Assembly (NCBI GenBank): GCA_947502635.1
Contig: CANNAN010000010.1
Coordinates: forward strand, 62,001 to 126,000
Source: an uncultured Flavobacteriaceae bacterium
GTDB lineage: Bacteria > Bacteroidota > Bacteroidia > Flavobacteriales > Flavobacteriaceae
Length of the DNA stretch: 64,000 nt
Direction of reading: 5' to 3'
This document shows positions 8,712 to 18,112 of this stretch, piece by piece. The notes below the pieces were generated by a model, which saw nothing but the letters and a program-made list of their open reading frames with translations, was not told the origin of the DNA and did no database searches. Positions within the stretch are counted from its first letter, which is position 1, and every line of letters starts with the position of its first letter. The position numbers were made by a program, and so were the translations under genes.

Positions 8712-8771
8712 ATTGTTAGTGTTATTTATAGTTTATAAGGGATAGGGTAAACCACTAAAATACATTTTACC

Positions 8772-10586
8772 ATGGCATTACAAAGTAGTACAAGTATATT
8801 TATAAGCGGTAACGAAGTAGCAACCTTTAAGAGGTTTGTATTGCATCAGCAACTAGATGCGCATCATATGCTAGAACTCGTATGTCGTATGGATGTTCTG
8901 GAAGATCTGTCTACAGACTTGGGAGAATCCAGTAAGAATTTTTTGGGAGAAACACTCACCGTAGAAGTGAGTTCTTTAGATGGTTTCGAAGGTTACCAGT
9001 CCTTAGAATTTAAAGGCATAGTTACCCAAATAAAAACAATAAAAGGACACGATGCTGGTTCGGGAGACGAAGTGGTTATAAAAGTACAAAGTCCTACCTT
9101 TTTGGCAGACGACGGACCGCATTACGCATCTCATAACGATGTGTCTTTATCCGAGATATTAGACAAAACATTTAGAGACTACGATAGCTCTAAACTCGAA
9201 CTATTAATACAGCCTAATAACGATAATCCGTTGCATTATACAGTGCAGCATAATGAGAGTGCTTACGATTATGCAAGCCGTTTAGCAGCACAGTACGGAG
9301 AATGGTTTTACTATAATGGTGCTCAATTAGTTTTTGGAGCTCCAGAGACCCAGGAGTTAGAATTAACCTATGGTGTAGATCTTAAAGAATACCATTTAAG
9401 TCTGATTCCAGAATCACATAATTACAAGTATTATACAAACGATTATTTGTTGGATGAAGTTCACGAAAAAGATGCGAAAGATATCACCTCAGGTGCCAAT
9501 GGCTATAACGGTTTCGTTGCTAATAAAGCAAATACAATATTTAATAAAGAAACCAAAGTATGGCATAATCTTTATAACGATCCACAAGCAAAACAACGTT
9601 TAGATACTAGTATCGAAATTCAAAAAAAGGCGATCGAAATAAAGCAGGTAAAACTTAATGGCGTCAGTGATAATCCAGGTGTAAAATTAGGAAGCATTGT
9701 AAAAATTGAAGGCGGTAGCTATCGTGTTACAGATATAACACATACCAATAGTGAAAATGGCGATTATAAAAATCGTTTTGAAGCCATAACAGCCGAGTTT
9801 GATGCGTATCCAAACACCAATATACATGCCTTCCCTAGAAGTGAGACCCAAACAGCAGTGGTCATGGAAAATGCAGACCCAGAAGGATTAGGCCGTATTA
9901 AAGTACAATTTCCGTGGCAACAAGTAGAAGACGAAGTAACTCCTTGGATTCGTATTGTAACGCCACATGCAGGAGGCGATAAAGGCTTTCATTTTATTCC
10001 AGAAGTAAGTGAAGAAGTTCTGGTAGGTTTTGAAGGTGGTAATGCAGAACACCCCTACATGATGGGAAGTCTATACAATGGTAACGGAAAAGCAGAAGAA
10101 TTTCAAAGCGATGCTAACGATGTGAAATCCATAAGGACAAGAAGTGGACATACTATAGAGCTTAATGATAAAGAAGGCGAAGAAAAAATAAATATTTACG
10201 ATAATGAAGGTAGTATCATCACTTTTGATACCCAAGCCAAATCGTTATTTATAACCGCAACAGAAAATATAGAATTTACAGCCAAGAATATTAAAATAGT
10301 AGCTGAAGAAAATATTGATATTCAGGCACAAGGCGAAATAAAAACAGCCTCAGAAGGCGATACGTCTGTATTGTCTCAAGGTGCTACCAATTTACAGGCC
10401 GAGGGAGATACCTTAATAAACAGTAGCGGAAATGTAACAGTAGAAGCCACAGGTAATGCCGAATTAAAAGGACAAAGTGTTACAGTAGAAGGTCAAACAG
10501 CGGCCGAATTAAAAGGACAGCAAACCACAGTACAAGGTCAAATGACGGCTGTACAAGGTGCTAGTGGGAAAATAGATGTCATGTAA
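8772..10586 (+). CDS. vgrG: T6SS spike protein TssI/VgrG
   Basis: This 604-aa protein forms the trimeric spike on the tip of the Hcp tube. The N-terminal half resembles the gp27-like hub; the middle (about 350-430) is the gp5-like OB fold with EGLGRIKVQFPWQ and PWIRIVTPHAG; the C-terminal 130 residues form a regular beta-helix rich in repeats such as ATGNAELKGQSVTVEGQ. There is no C-terminal effector domain, so cargo is added through PAAR proteins; the gene for one starts 12 nt downstream. The length is normal for Bacteroidota. Confidence 0.92.
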   Translation: MALQSSTSIFISGNEVATFKRFVLHQQLDAHHMLELVCRMDVLEDLSTDLGESSKNFLGETLTVEVSSLDGFEGYQSLEFKGIVTQIKTIKGHDAGSGDEVVIKVQSPTFLADDGPHYASHNDVSLSEILDKTFRDYDSSKLELLIQPNNDNPLHYTVQHNESAYDYASRLAAQYGEWFYYNGAQLVFGAPETQELELTYGVDLKEYHLSLIPESHNYKYYTNDYLLDEVHEKDAKDITSGANGYNGFVANKANTIFNKETKVWHNLYNDPQAKQRLDTSIEIQKKAIEIKQVKLNGVSDNPGVKLGSIVKIEGGSYRVTDITHTNSENGDYKNRFEAITAEFDAYPNTNIHAFPRSETQTAVVMENADPEGLGRIKVQFPWQQVEDEVTPWIRIVTPHAGGDKGFHFIPEVSEEVLVGFEGGNAEHPYMMGSLYNGNGKAEEFQSDANDVKSIRTRSGHTIELNDKEGEEKINIYDNEGSIITFDTQAKSLFITATENIEFTAKNIKIVAEENIDIQAQGEIKTASEGDTSVLSQGATNLQAEGDTLINSSGNVTVEATGNAELKGQSVTVEGQTAAELKGQQTTVQGQMTAVQGASGKIDVM

Positions 10587-10598
10587 AAAAAGAAAATT

Positions 10599-13500
10599 AT
10601 GCCAGGACCAATAGCCACCATAGGAAGTATGCATGTGTGCCCGATGTGTTCGGGTACGGTGCCACACGTAGGAGGTCCAGTTTCTGGACCAGGAGCCCCC
10701 AACGTGCTTATAAACAATAAACCTGCTGCACTCATAGGAGATATGTGTGTATGTGTAGGACCGCCAGATGTTATTGCACAGGGGACTGCAAATGTTCTTT
10801 TTAATGGAAAACCTGTTGCTTGTATAGGAGACATGACAGCACACGGAGGAGTAATTACAGTAGGGGAACCTAATGTAATAATCAGTACATCTGCTCCTAC
10901 ACCATCGGTAACCATGCCTAAGCATAAAATCCCTTTTCCAAAAATTAGCTTAACTAACCGAATTCTTGGTAATGCTAAGGAAGCTATAGCTAATCAAGCA
11001 GCACTTGCAGCATTGGCTCCTATAGTCGAAATTCCAGAAGATAGTACAACGGTAACATTTACCACGACATTTGCACAAGACCAATTACATTTAATTGCAA
11101 AAAAAGCGAGTCTTGCTCTTTTTATGCGTGTCTTTATTAAAATATTTGGTTTAGATATCCCTGCAAAAGCATTTGATGAATTGCATCAAGATGCTAAAAG
11201 CAAAGCAGCCATACTTACAGATCCACCACTTAAAGTTAAGAAAACCCTACCGTATGGAGGACGATTTGCGGCATTTTATAGTGATAGCGAAATTCACGAG
11301 ATTTGGGTTGCAGAGCAAGCGATTAGAGATGCAGAAACAGATAATGACGTACGAGGCAAACTCATGACGGCGCTTATAGAGGAATATGGACATTATTTAG
11401 ACTATTTGTTACGTCATCACTATGCGAAAACTGAAAATAAAGATGCTCAGGGCGATGATGGGGCAAAATTTGCTTACAGATTGTATAACATAAATCCTAT
11501 TGAGCAAGCCAGTCAACATTTTGCAGATGCTGGTATCGATGGTAAAACACCTGTAAAACTTGTGTGGGAGTTTAAAGAGTTGCATAACGATTTGAAAAAA
11601 TATGTTAATAAACAACGCCAAGAGCAAGAAGATAAAAAAGGAAATTATGAGTTCTATAAAGCAGGATATCTAAAACCGCATGGAGAACACCACACCGCTG
11701 GTGAGGGTAATTATGGACATGGGGATATAGAAAAAGAGGCTTTGGAAAAACTGATTTTAGAACAAGTAAAGTTTAGAAATATATCTAAGGATGAGGTCCA
11801 AAAAACCTTAGATCTTATTTATATGGGAAACTGGCTCAGAGATTTTTCTCAGGCGGTAGATCCTATGATTGTACGTCCTATGTCTAATGCGGCAGATGGT
11901 TTGGGTAAGGGGTCTAAAGAGTATTTTAATAATAAAGATGTTACAATTAGCGAAGCTGTAAGTAATAATATCGATAAAGAAACTCTTAATACCCAAACAC
12001 TTTCTGAAAAACATATAACGGATATAACTTTGCCTTCTGGAGTAGATTGGGGGTTATTACCACCTAAATTTAAGTTTAAACTTACTTCTAGCAAATTTTA
12101 CCCCGTAAAGTTATCTGTAAATGCCTTAACAAGCGTAGTAAAACTAGCAGCCGTAAAAGAGTTTATCCATGCGCCCAAAGAGAATGATCTTAATAAGGAC
12201 GAAATAGAAGATTATCAAGGGCACATAAAAATTTTGGAAGATGAGTATATAGATATTACACCAGACTCATTGGGTGTGTATCGTCCCGAAGAGCATATAG
12301 ATAATCCAAAAGGAGTAGGGCAAGACGATATAAAAGGGGATAGATGTGATAAGCAATTATATAACAAGTTTGTAGGTTATGTAGATGATGAAAATGCAAT
12401 ACATAAGGTGAATGTTGATTTTGGAATGAAAAACTACATTCGTAGCTTAGAAGATACTTATCAAGTAGACGGAGCTCCTTATTTAACATCGTATGCCTAT
12501 ATTAAAAAGATGCTCGGAAAAGCGGCCGAAGGTAAAATTAGTGACCCCAAAAGCCTAATAAATTTCGGAGCTGCCCTGCATACCTTGGAAGATTATTTTG
12601 CACATAGTAATTATAGTGAAGTGGCTTTAATTAAATCTGTAGAACCCTTAGTATTTCCATGGGTAGATGGCAACCATAAAGGATTTATATATAACTATAC
12701 TGATTTAAGAAATAAAAAAACGTATGGGGCAAAATATAGTATTATAGACTCTAAAAAGATACGTTCAAATTGTGGGCAGATTAATGAGCTAGCCTCTTAT
12801 ATTCCTATTGTTACCGGGACCTTTGGTTTAGTAGATACAGCAGCCAGTATCATGCCTATTTTAAACGAACATTTTTTTAATATAGAATATAAACCCTGGG
12901 AAGAGACTAAGCATAATACACGTACTTTTGGTGATATGATGCTTTTAGAATGGATGGGAGCTTTTGATGAAGCACAGGCTGAAGATGGTTCTGGTACTAA
13001 TGATAATACATATTTAAATACTTTTGAAAACTTACTAACGGTAAGAGATTATTTAAAATACTCAGAATATTTAGTTCCTGATGCTATAGAAAAAAAGTTT
13101 CACTGGCTAACAGAGCATATTAGTAGTATGTTCAAATTCACACAACATTTCGTATTACATAGTAGTGCATCGACATTAAATGATGCACAGGTTCTTATCG
13201 ACAAAGATCTAAAAGTGATGAGTACAGGATCTTTTGCAATTGGTACAGATCCATCTCACACTCAGGTTGCCAAAGATGACCCTGAGCATCCGCTTCACAA
13301 CTTATCCGCTCAATTGGCTGTAGAAGCTGTTCGGCAAGTGGGAGAGAAAATGATTGAAGTCTGGACAGGTGGTGCCAATGTTGAAGAGGTGATTTCTGTA
13401 GTTGATGAGCTTATGAGGCATCCTGTAGAGTCTGTTTGGCAAGAAAATATTGTTACAACTTGGGCAAAACAACATCCAGATAAGGTATGCGATGCCTGTT

Positions 13501-13982
13501 CTCCAAGTATAGTGGTGGATCGTACCCTGCATGCCATAGAGGAAGTAGATGAGGCTTTGAAGGGATTGCGGGTTAATATCCTAGAAACAGATATTACGGA
13601 AAAAATAGCAGCTTATGTAGAACAAAAAGAAGGCGGAAAAATTGATGAAAAAGGAATTAAAGATTTTATAGAACATTCTATTACGATAAGCGAATTACAA
13701 ACCGAAAAAATAGTTGGCAATAAAGAAAAAGGAATAGTTGGTATAAAAGAAATTTGGGATAAAAAGTTTCCTAAACCTGCACATTGCCGCATAAAAAAAA
13801 CTTTATACAATTATACCATTAAAAGAGATGATACTTTAGGGGCAATCGCCGAAAAAGGAAACACTACTGTGGAGGATATTTTAGAATTAAATCCTGCTTT
13901 AGATAGAGATTTAATCTTTTCTGGTAGAATAATAAAAGTGCCCAATCCTATTATAGAATTTAATCGTCCTTTATTGGATTAA
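10599..13982 (+). CDS. PAAR - HET-C-like - LysM T6SS effector (copy 1)
   Basis: This 1127-aa effector begins with a PAAR domain (1-95, with GNAPNV-like and Cys-rich CPMCSG/CVCVGPP segments) that caps the VgrG spike. Residues about 250-900 carry HET-C-family signatures: HGDIE (about 373), GNWLRDFSQ (about 409), GVYRPEEHIDNPKG (about 559), GMKNYI (about 608), LHTLEDYFAHSN (about 659) and PSHTQVAKDD (about 884). HET-C proteins are related to zinc-dependent phospholipase C/P1-nuclease folds, and the conserved His, Trp and Asp residues fit that. A motif LIEEYGHYLDYLL (about 254) precedes it. A LysM domain (1070-1113) ends the protein and should bind peptidoglycan. It is 12 nt after vgrG, so one operon. 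The enzymatic activity is inferred, not known. Confidence 0.8.
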   Translation: MPGPIATIGSMHVCPMCSGTVPHVGGPVSGPGAPNVLINNKPAALIGDMCVCVGPPDVIAQGTANVLFNGKPVACIGDMTAHGGVITVGEPNVIISTSAPTPSVTMPKHKIPFPKISLTNRILGNAKEAIANQAALAALAPIVEIPEDSTTVTFTTTFAQDQLHLIAKKASLALFMRVFIKIFGLDIPAKAFDELHQDAKSKAAILTDPPLKVKKTLPYGGRFAAFYSDSEIHEIWVAEQAIRDAETDNDVRGKLMTALIEEYGHYLDYLLRHHYAKTENKDAQGDDGAKFAYRLYNINPIEQASQHFADAGIDGKTPVKLVWEFKELHNDLKKYVNKQRQEQEDKKGNYEFYKAGYLKPHGEHHTAGEGNYGHGDIEKEALEKLILEQVKFRNISKDEVQKTLDLIYMGNWLRDFSQAVDPMIVRPMSNAADGLGKGSKEYFNNKDVTISEAVSNNIDKETLNTQTLSEKHITDITLPSGVDWGLLPPKFKFKLTSSKFYPVKLSVNALTSVVKLAAVKEFIHAPKENDLNKDEIEDYQGHIKILEDEYIDITPDSLGVYRPEEHIDNPKGVGQDDIKGDRCDKQLYNKFVGYVDDENAIHKVNVDFGMKNYIRSLEDTYQVDGAPYLTSYAYIKKMLGKAAEGKISDPKSLINFGAALHTLEDYFAHSNYSEVALIKSVEPLVFPWVDGNHKGFIYNYTDLRNKKTYGAKYSIIDSKKIRSNCGQINELASYIPIVTGTFGLVDTAASIMPILNEHFFNIEYKPWEETKHNTRTFGDMMLLEWMGAFDEAQAEDGSGTNDNTYLNTFENLLTVRDYLKYSEYLVPDAIEKKFHWLTEHISSMFKFTQHFVLHSSASTLNDAQVLIDKDLKVMSTGSFAIGTDPSHTQVAKDDPEHPLHNLSAQLAVEAVRQVGEKMIEVWTGGANVEEVISVVDELMRHPVESVWQENIVTTWAKQHPDKVCDACSPSIVVDRTLHAIEEVDEALKGLRVNILETDITEKIAAYVEQKEGGKIDEKGIKDFIEHSITISELQTEKIVGNKEKGIVGIKEIWDKKFPKPAHCRIKKTLYNYTIKRDDTLGAIAEKGNTTVEDILELNPALDRDLIFSGRIIKVPNPIIEFNRPLLD

Positions 13983-14020
13983 TAAGATAAAACCCTATAG
14001 ATATAAAACTATTAGTTTAT

Positions 14021-14668
14021 ATGAAAATTTATATACTTATACTCATAGCATTACTATTAAGTGCGTGTAACGGTAATACACAAGTTATTAAAAGCAAAGC
14101 TAAAGATACACCAGAGGTTCGTGCTATGCTCGAGGCCTTTAATAAGCAAGAGCATCGTATTGAAATTAATGAATGTGAACTAAGATACAATGGAAATACT
14201 TTCTTTCTTGGTTCTACTTTAGAAGACCTTAAGAAAATTTTTGGAGAACCAGATTATAATGTAGGATATGCTTATGGTTGGAAAAAAATAAAAATTGAAG
14301 TACTAAAAGAAAAAGAAACTGATAGTATTGATAATATTTATGTATATATATATGAAGGATATAAAGATATAATTAAACCCAATAATGATTATTTATTAGT
14401 AAATAGTATGCCTTTAAATAGAGAAATGGTTTTTGCAGATTTCATCAATAACTCGACTTATGAGTTTGATGATTTTTTAATTACTAAGCATAGTTATGAT
14501 ATGATTAAGAATTCTTGTAATAACAATAAGGATAAAATCAAATATTCTTTCGATTCTTCTGTACCTTACGACTATTCAGGAGGAGGGCATTTGCAAGTAA
14601 GAGGTGATTTCAGACCAGATCTTACCCATCCAGTAGAAAGAATTAGTATTTATAAGACTAGAAAATAA
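14021..14668 (+). CDS. Lipoprotein, putative immunity protein (family copy 1)
   Basis: This 215-aa lipoprotein has a signal ending in the lipobox LLLSAC (Cys about 16). It lies 38 nt after the HET-C effector stop and belongs to a family with three other copies in this window, all next to PAAR effectors or their fragments. Shared motifs are EAFNKQEHRIEINECELRYNG (split here: EAFNKQEHRIE and CELRYNG), an FGEPDYN motif and YSGGGHLQVRG near the C-terminus. Periplasmic placement suits immunity against an envelope-acting LysM-tailed toxin. The function is inferred; the family has no catalytic motif I recognise. Confidence 0.65.
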   Translation: MKIYILILIALLLSACNGNTQVIKSKAKDTPEVRAMLEAFNKQEHRIEINECELRYNGNTFFLGSTLEDLKKIFGEPDYNVGYAYGWKKIKIEVLKEKETDSIDNIYVYIYEGYKDIIKPNNDYLLVNSMPLNREMVFADFINNSTYEFDDFLITKHSYDMIKNSCNNNKDKIKYSFDSSVPYDYSGGGHLQVRGDFRPDLTHPVERISIYKTRK

Positions 14669-14721
14669 AAGCTTTTATTCCGAAAAATTTAAAATGAAAA
14701 CTTGATACTTTATCAAAAAGA

Positions 14722-14778
14722 TGCAAAGATGCTCCAGATCATCCGCTTCACAACTTGTCTGCTCAATCGGCTTATAGT
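14722..14778 (+). pseudogene. Internal scrap of a PAAR - HET-C effector
   Basis: This stretch of about 55 nt matches 13273-13326 inside the upstream effector (gene segment for the AKDDPEHPLHNLSAQLA region, with a few changes). It is joined directly to the start of the next lipoprotein copy. It has no start of its own and marks a recombination joint. The conserved words include catccgcttcacaactt. Confidence 0.75.
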
Positions 14779-14784
14779 TTTTAT

Positions 14785-15120
14785 ATGAAAATTTATATAC
14801 TCATAACATTACTATTAAGTGCCTGTAACGGTAATACACAAGTTATTAAAAGCAAAGCTAAAGATACACCAGAGGTTGGTGCTATGCTCGAGGCCTTTAA
14901 TAAACAAGAGCATCGTATTGAATTAGATGGGTGCGAAATGGTATATAATGGTAAGTCTTTCCATCTCGGAATGACTATTGAAGAATTAATCAAGTTTTTT
15001 GGTGAATACGATAGTTCAGATAGAGGTAAAAAAGTTTCCGATACTTTTGACTTTTGCCAAGCGCCTTACAGGATTAAGTGTTATAGGAGGAGGTATAACA
15101 GCAGGGTGGTGTTTTTATGA
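14785..15120 (+). pseudogene. Truncated lipoprotein, putative immunity family copy 2
   Basis: From the ATG at 14785 the frame encodes the same signal (LLLSACNGNTQ) and the first 75 or so residues of the 14021/18113 lipoproteins, with EAFNKQEHRIELDGCE. Similarity ends near 15040, after EYDSSDRGKK, and the frame runs into foreign sequence and stops at 15120. The upstream ATG at 14755 reads through the effector scrap and is unlikely to be used. The missing C-terminal half includes the conserved GGGHLQVRG region, so this copy is probably inactive. Confidence 0.7.
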
Positions 15121-16024
15121 TAGTTTTGCAGCTATGGATAAGGGAGATATGGATGCTGGCTTTGCATTAGTTGGAGCTGGTGTGGCCTTTGGAGTTTCCG
15201 CTGCTGCATCTATAGGTACCATTGCCGTTTTAGGAGGTCCTGTTGGTTGGATTGCTGCTGCGGTTGGGGTAGGATTTCTTATTGTTGCATCATTGTTAAC
15301 AGATAGTGAGTTGGAAACCTATTTTAAAAACTTTTTATTAAGTGATACTGAAAAATTTCCTAAACCTGCAAACATGTCTCCTATGGAGTATTCGCTAAAA
15401 ATATTAGAAAAAAAGGATGAGTTAACTGATGATGATTTTTTGGATACTCTTATGAATCCTCTAGATGCCCAAGCGAAGTTATTTGATTATATAGTATGTA
15501 AACAAATTGTTTTTAACCCAAATAACTCTAAAAAAGAAACCTTTTCTAACTCTAGTTTTGAACCTGGTATGGGAACAATAACTACGTCTTTGGAAACTGC
15601 TTCGTCTTTTAGTGCTAAAATGGTATTTAGTCGCTTTTTTAACCATCCTGATCAAGTAGAAGCCTATGCATTCTTCTATCCTAAGGGTGTTGAAAATCAA
15701 GGAACTATTGCCATGAATATGGGGGCGATAAATAAGATATACGATAGTGAAAATGGAGAAGCCTTAGAGATCAAGTTTTGGATTCCTAAAGAGCACGAAT
15801 CTAAAATCACTTTGCGGTCAGACATCGTATTTGCTTTGCGCCTTAAAGTAGACGAAAGTCAAGGCTTGCATTTCCCTTATCCATTAGCAGGTAAAGAACG
15901 TTTTTTAGGAGCAAAAATAAGGGCACGCTCCTTAAGTGCTGGTTTATATGTTAGTGACTTAAACCAAAGTGAGGCGGTAACTATAGCTCCATTAGATGAA
16001 TTGAAAACTAAAAAACCATGGTAA
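15050..16024 (+). pseudogene. Headless C-terminal part of a pore-forming (VasX/BTH_I2691-like) T6SS effector
   Basis: The frame of about 325 aa that ends at 16024 begins with a glycine/alanine-rich double membrane segment (residues AGFALVGAGVAFGVSAA and IAVLGGPVGWIAAAVG), then a TDSELETYFKNF motif, then a soluble C-terminal beta domain. This order resembles the tail of VasX-type colicin-like T6SS toxins. There is no N-terminal PAAR, VgrG-interacting or adaptor part. The only available start (TTG at 14999) lies in the overlapping truncated lipoprotein, so the first 15 or so residues are artefactual. It is either a dead remnant or an orphan tip that could recombine onto another effector. The final 7 nt overlap the next gene. 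Confidence 0.55.
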
Positions 16025-16770
16025 AAGATTGTACTCGGAAAATAACCCATGAAGATTATCGAAATCCAGACAAGCTTAAAAAGTATTACCATAGAGTTGA
16101 AAAAAAAATTCATGTTAAATACAAAAAGTATAAAGAAACAAAGTATTCTAAAGCTGAATACCTTTTGAGAGATGATAATTTTATATGGAAAAAACATGAT
16201 CGATTAGGCACACCCTTAATTGGTGGGGGAGTATCGTTTGCTTTTTTGTTAGTTTTTTTGTGGCCATCGGAAGAATCTTTAAGTAGTGCCGATTATTTTT
16301 TTATGATTTTATGTTTGATACTCACCATATTCTTTGTTCTCTATGGTTTTACCATGCCCAAAAAAGAAAAAATTTTAAATCGAAGGGATGGCTTGCTTAC
16401 CATGACAGGCTTTTTATGGCAGCCAAATATAACCATGGATTTTGATAAGGTAGAATTTGCTTATAGTACAGGAGGCGAAAATGTTGTAGGGGGATTTATG
16501 TTACAAGTTATTAGGCCCAACAAGTGGCAAACATTTGATCTTTTTACAATATTTGGAGGCGATTGTTATGAAGACATGTCCTTTATTGTTTGGTACATGG
16601 ACAAAAACCGTCCATTACCACCTAATGAAGAGTTTGATGAATTTAGAGAAGCAGATTACCAAAGGCGCAAGGCAGAAGGTTTTCCAAAGCCATTATACCC
16701 AAGTAATATATCTACTCCTGAGACTACTAAAGAACAGCGGGCAGAACGTAAACGTATTGGAGGGTGGTAA
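16018..16770 (+). CDS. Two-TM protein, putative immunity to the pore-forming effector (copy A)
   Basis: This 250-aa protein has two membrane spans (about 65-83 and 92-112). Its C-terminal cytoplasmic part contains WYMDKNRPLPP, YQRRKAEGFPKPLYPS and a basic RAERKRIGGW tail. ATG at 16018 overlaps the end of the pore-forming remnant by 7 nt, the usual tight coupling for toxin-immunity pairs. A second paralogue follows. Inner-membrane immunity proteins are known for VasX-like pore formers. It probably blocks the pore in the producer's membrane (inference). Confidence 0.55.
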   Translation: MVKDCTRKITHEDYRNPDKLKKYYHRVEKKIHVKYKKYKETKYSKAEYLLRDDNFIWKKHDRLGTPLIGGGVSFAFLLVFLWPSEESLSSADYFFMILCLILTIFFVLYGFTMPKKEKILNRRDGLLTMTGFLWQPNITMDFDKVEFAYSTGGENVVGGFMLQVIRPNKWQTFDLFTIFGGDCYEDMSFIVWYMDKNRPLPPNEEFDEFREADYQRRKAEGFPKPLYPSNISTPETTKEQRAERKRIGGW

Positions 16771-16814
16771 AAAAAAACTCTTTAATAGGTGTAATTAGGA
16801 AAGAATAATGAGCT

Positions 16815-17792
16815 ATGTTTAAAAACTTTAAAACACAAATAAAGAATTTTTTTGATGCGAAACTTCCGTTTGAAATTTTAGAGGAATTCAAATTCTTTGA
16901 TAAGAAGTATATAGATGATAAAGGGAGTAGTTTTAAAATTAGTGAAAATCACCTAGTAATTGATATAAAAACTAAGTCATTAGGACTTACTTTCGCTTTT
17001 TTTGCTTTTTTTGTTTTAATTTTTTTTTATTTGACTGGTAATAACGAAGAGATCTTTAATTCTCCAGATATATATGTATATATAGTTGTGTTAATATGGT
17101 TATTATTATCCTTGTCCTATGCTTTTTTTACCCCAAAAAAGCTGATAATTTTAGATCGAGAAAAAGGAATATTTACTTTTCCTCACCGTATTATAGGTAA
17201 ACCTTATATAGTTCCTTTCAATAAAGCTATTGTTTTTTGGATAGGGACAGGAGGTGTTACAGGAAATTTAGGAATGCAATTGGTAGCCCAACATCCTGAT
17301 AAAAAAATAGGAGGTGCCAATTTAGAGTCGCATGAAACTAATTACAGAAAAACATGGTCTTTTTACGTATGGTACATGGATAAAAATAGGCCATTGCCGC
17401 CAGGTACGGCTTTTGATCCTTACCGTCAACAAGATTTTGAGCGTAGAAAAGCCGCAGGTTTTCCAAAACCTTTGTATAGAAGTCATATCCCGACACCAGA
17501 AGCTACGGCAGAACAGCAAGCAGAACGCGATACATATTGGAAAGACGAAATAGAAGCTTTTACACGCGAGGCAGATTCGGTTATGTACAATCCAGAAATT
17601 CATAAAGATTGGATTCGTGTGCGTTTTATGAAATCTAAAGAAACCCCGATAGCCCATACTCATTATAAATTTGAGTTTGAAGATGGTCGAATTGTGTATA
17701 TAAAAACAGATAAAGACGGTCGCGGATTTGAGCCTCCAAAAACAGAAAAATTTAAGGGTATAAAAATTGAATTAACGGAATCTTGGTTTTAA
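16815..17792 (+). CDS. Two-TM protein, putative immunity to the pore-forming effector (copy B)
   Basis: This 325-aa paralogue of the preceding protein shares two spans (about 55-75 and 88-106), WYMDKNRPLPPGTAFDP, QDFERRKAAGFPKPLYRS and HIPTPEATAEQQAERD, and then has an extra C-terminal domain of about 85 residues with beta-strand character. It is 44 nt after copy A. The difference in C-terminus may give it a separate specificity. Its 5' end (from 16798) is repeated as a short scrap at 17878, so the locus once held another copy. Confidence 0.55.
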   Translation: MFKNFKTQIKNFFDAKLPFEILEEFKFFDKKYIDDKGSSFKISENHLVIDIKTKSLGLTFAFFAFFVLIFFYLTGNNEEIFNSPDIYVYIVVLIWLLLSLSYAFFTPKKLIILDREKGIFTFPHRIIGKPYIVPFNKAIVFWIGTGGVTGNLGMQLVAQHPDKKIGGANLESHETNYRKTWSFYVWYMDKNRPLPPGTAFDPYRQQDFERRKAAGFPKPLYRSHIPTPEATAEQQAERDTYWKDEIEAFTREADSVMYNPEIHKDWIRVRFMKSKETPIAHTHYKFEFEDGRIVYIKTDKDGRGFEPPKTEKFKGIKIELTESWF

Positions 17793-17877
17793 TATTAATT
17801 TTAAGAAATCTTAGTGAAACCTCCTATTAAAATAGAAGAAAGGAATAAAAAGAATCAATTATTGTCAGGTACTGCTT

Positions 17878-18075
17878 GGAAAGAATAATGAGCTATGTTT
17901 TGTTGGCATAAAAGAAATTTGGGATAAAAAAAATCCTAAACGTGCACATTGCGGCATAAAAAAACTTTATATAATTATACCATTAATAGAGATGATATTT
18001 TAGGAGCAATTGCCGAAAAAGGAAACACTACTGTGGAGGATATTATAGAATTTAATTGTCCTTTATTGGATTAAT
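17878..18075 (+). pseudogene. Chimeric scrap: 5' start of two-TM gene joined to 3' end of HET-C effector
   Basis: Positions 17878-17900 repeat the 16797-16820 start region (gaaagaataatgagctatgt), then at about 17901 switch to a copy of 13738-13982, the end of the PAAR - HET-C - LysM effector. That copy has several indels (for example aaaaaaatcctaaacgtgc) and a shortened LysM end, yet it retains the final ttattggatta. The fusion point is at the tttt/ttgg switch. No start codon, so it is non-coding. Confidence 0.75.
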
Positions 18076-18112
18076 ACGATAAAACCCTATAGATGTAAAA
18101 CTATTAGTTTAT

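Noticed and set aside
10848-10880. Rhs-type repeats in the effectors
   Set aside because: No YD repeats or DPxGxxG-type core; the effectors are PAAR - HET-C-like - LysM and not Rhs proteins.
10509-10925. Two overlapping minus-strand frames of 125-138 aa opposite the PAAR start
   Set aside because: They are mirror frames of the conserved PAAR coding sequence and show low-complexity residue composition without start signals.
14999-15060. N-terminus of a complete 341-aa protein starting at TTG 14999
   Set aside because: The first residues are read out of frame through the truncated lipoprotein copy; the effector-like part starts only at about 15050.
16535-16798. 87-aa frame overlapping the two-TM gene
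   Set aside because: Out-of-frame shadow of the 16018 gene.
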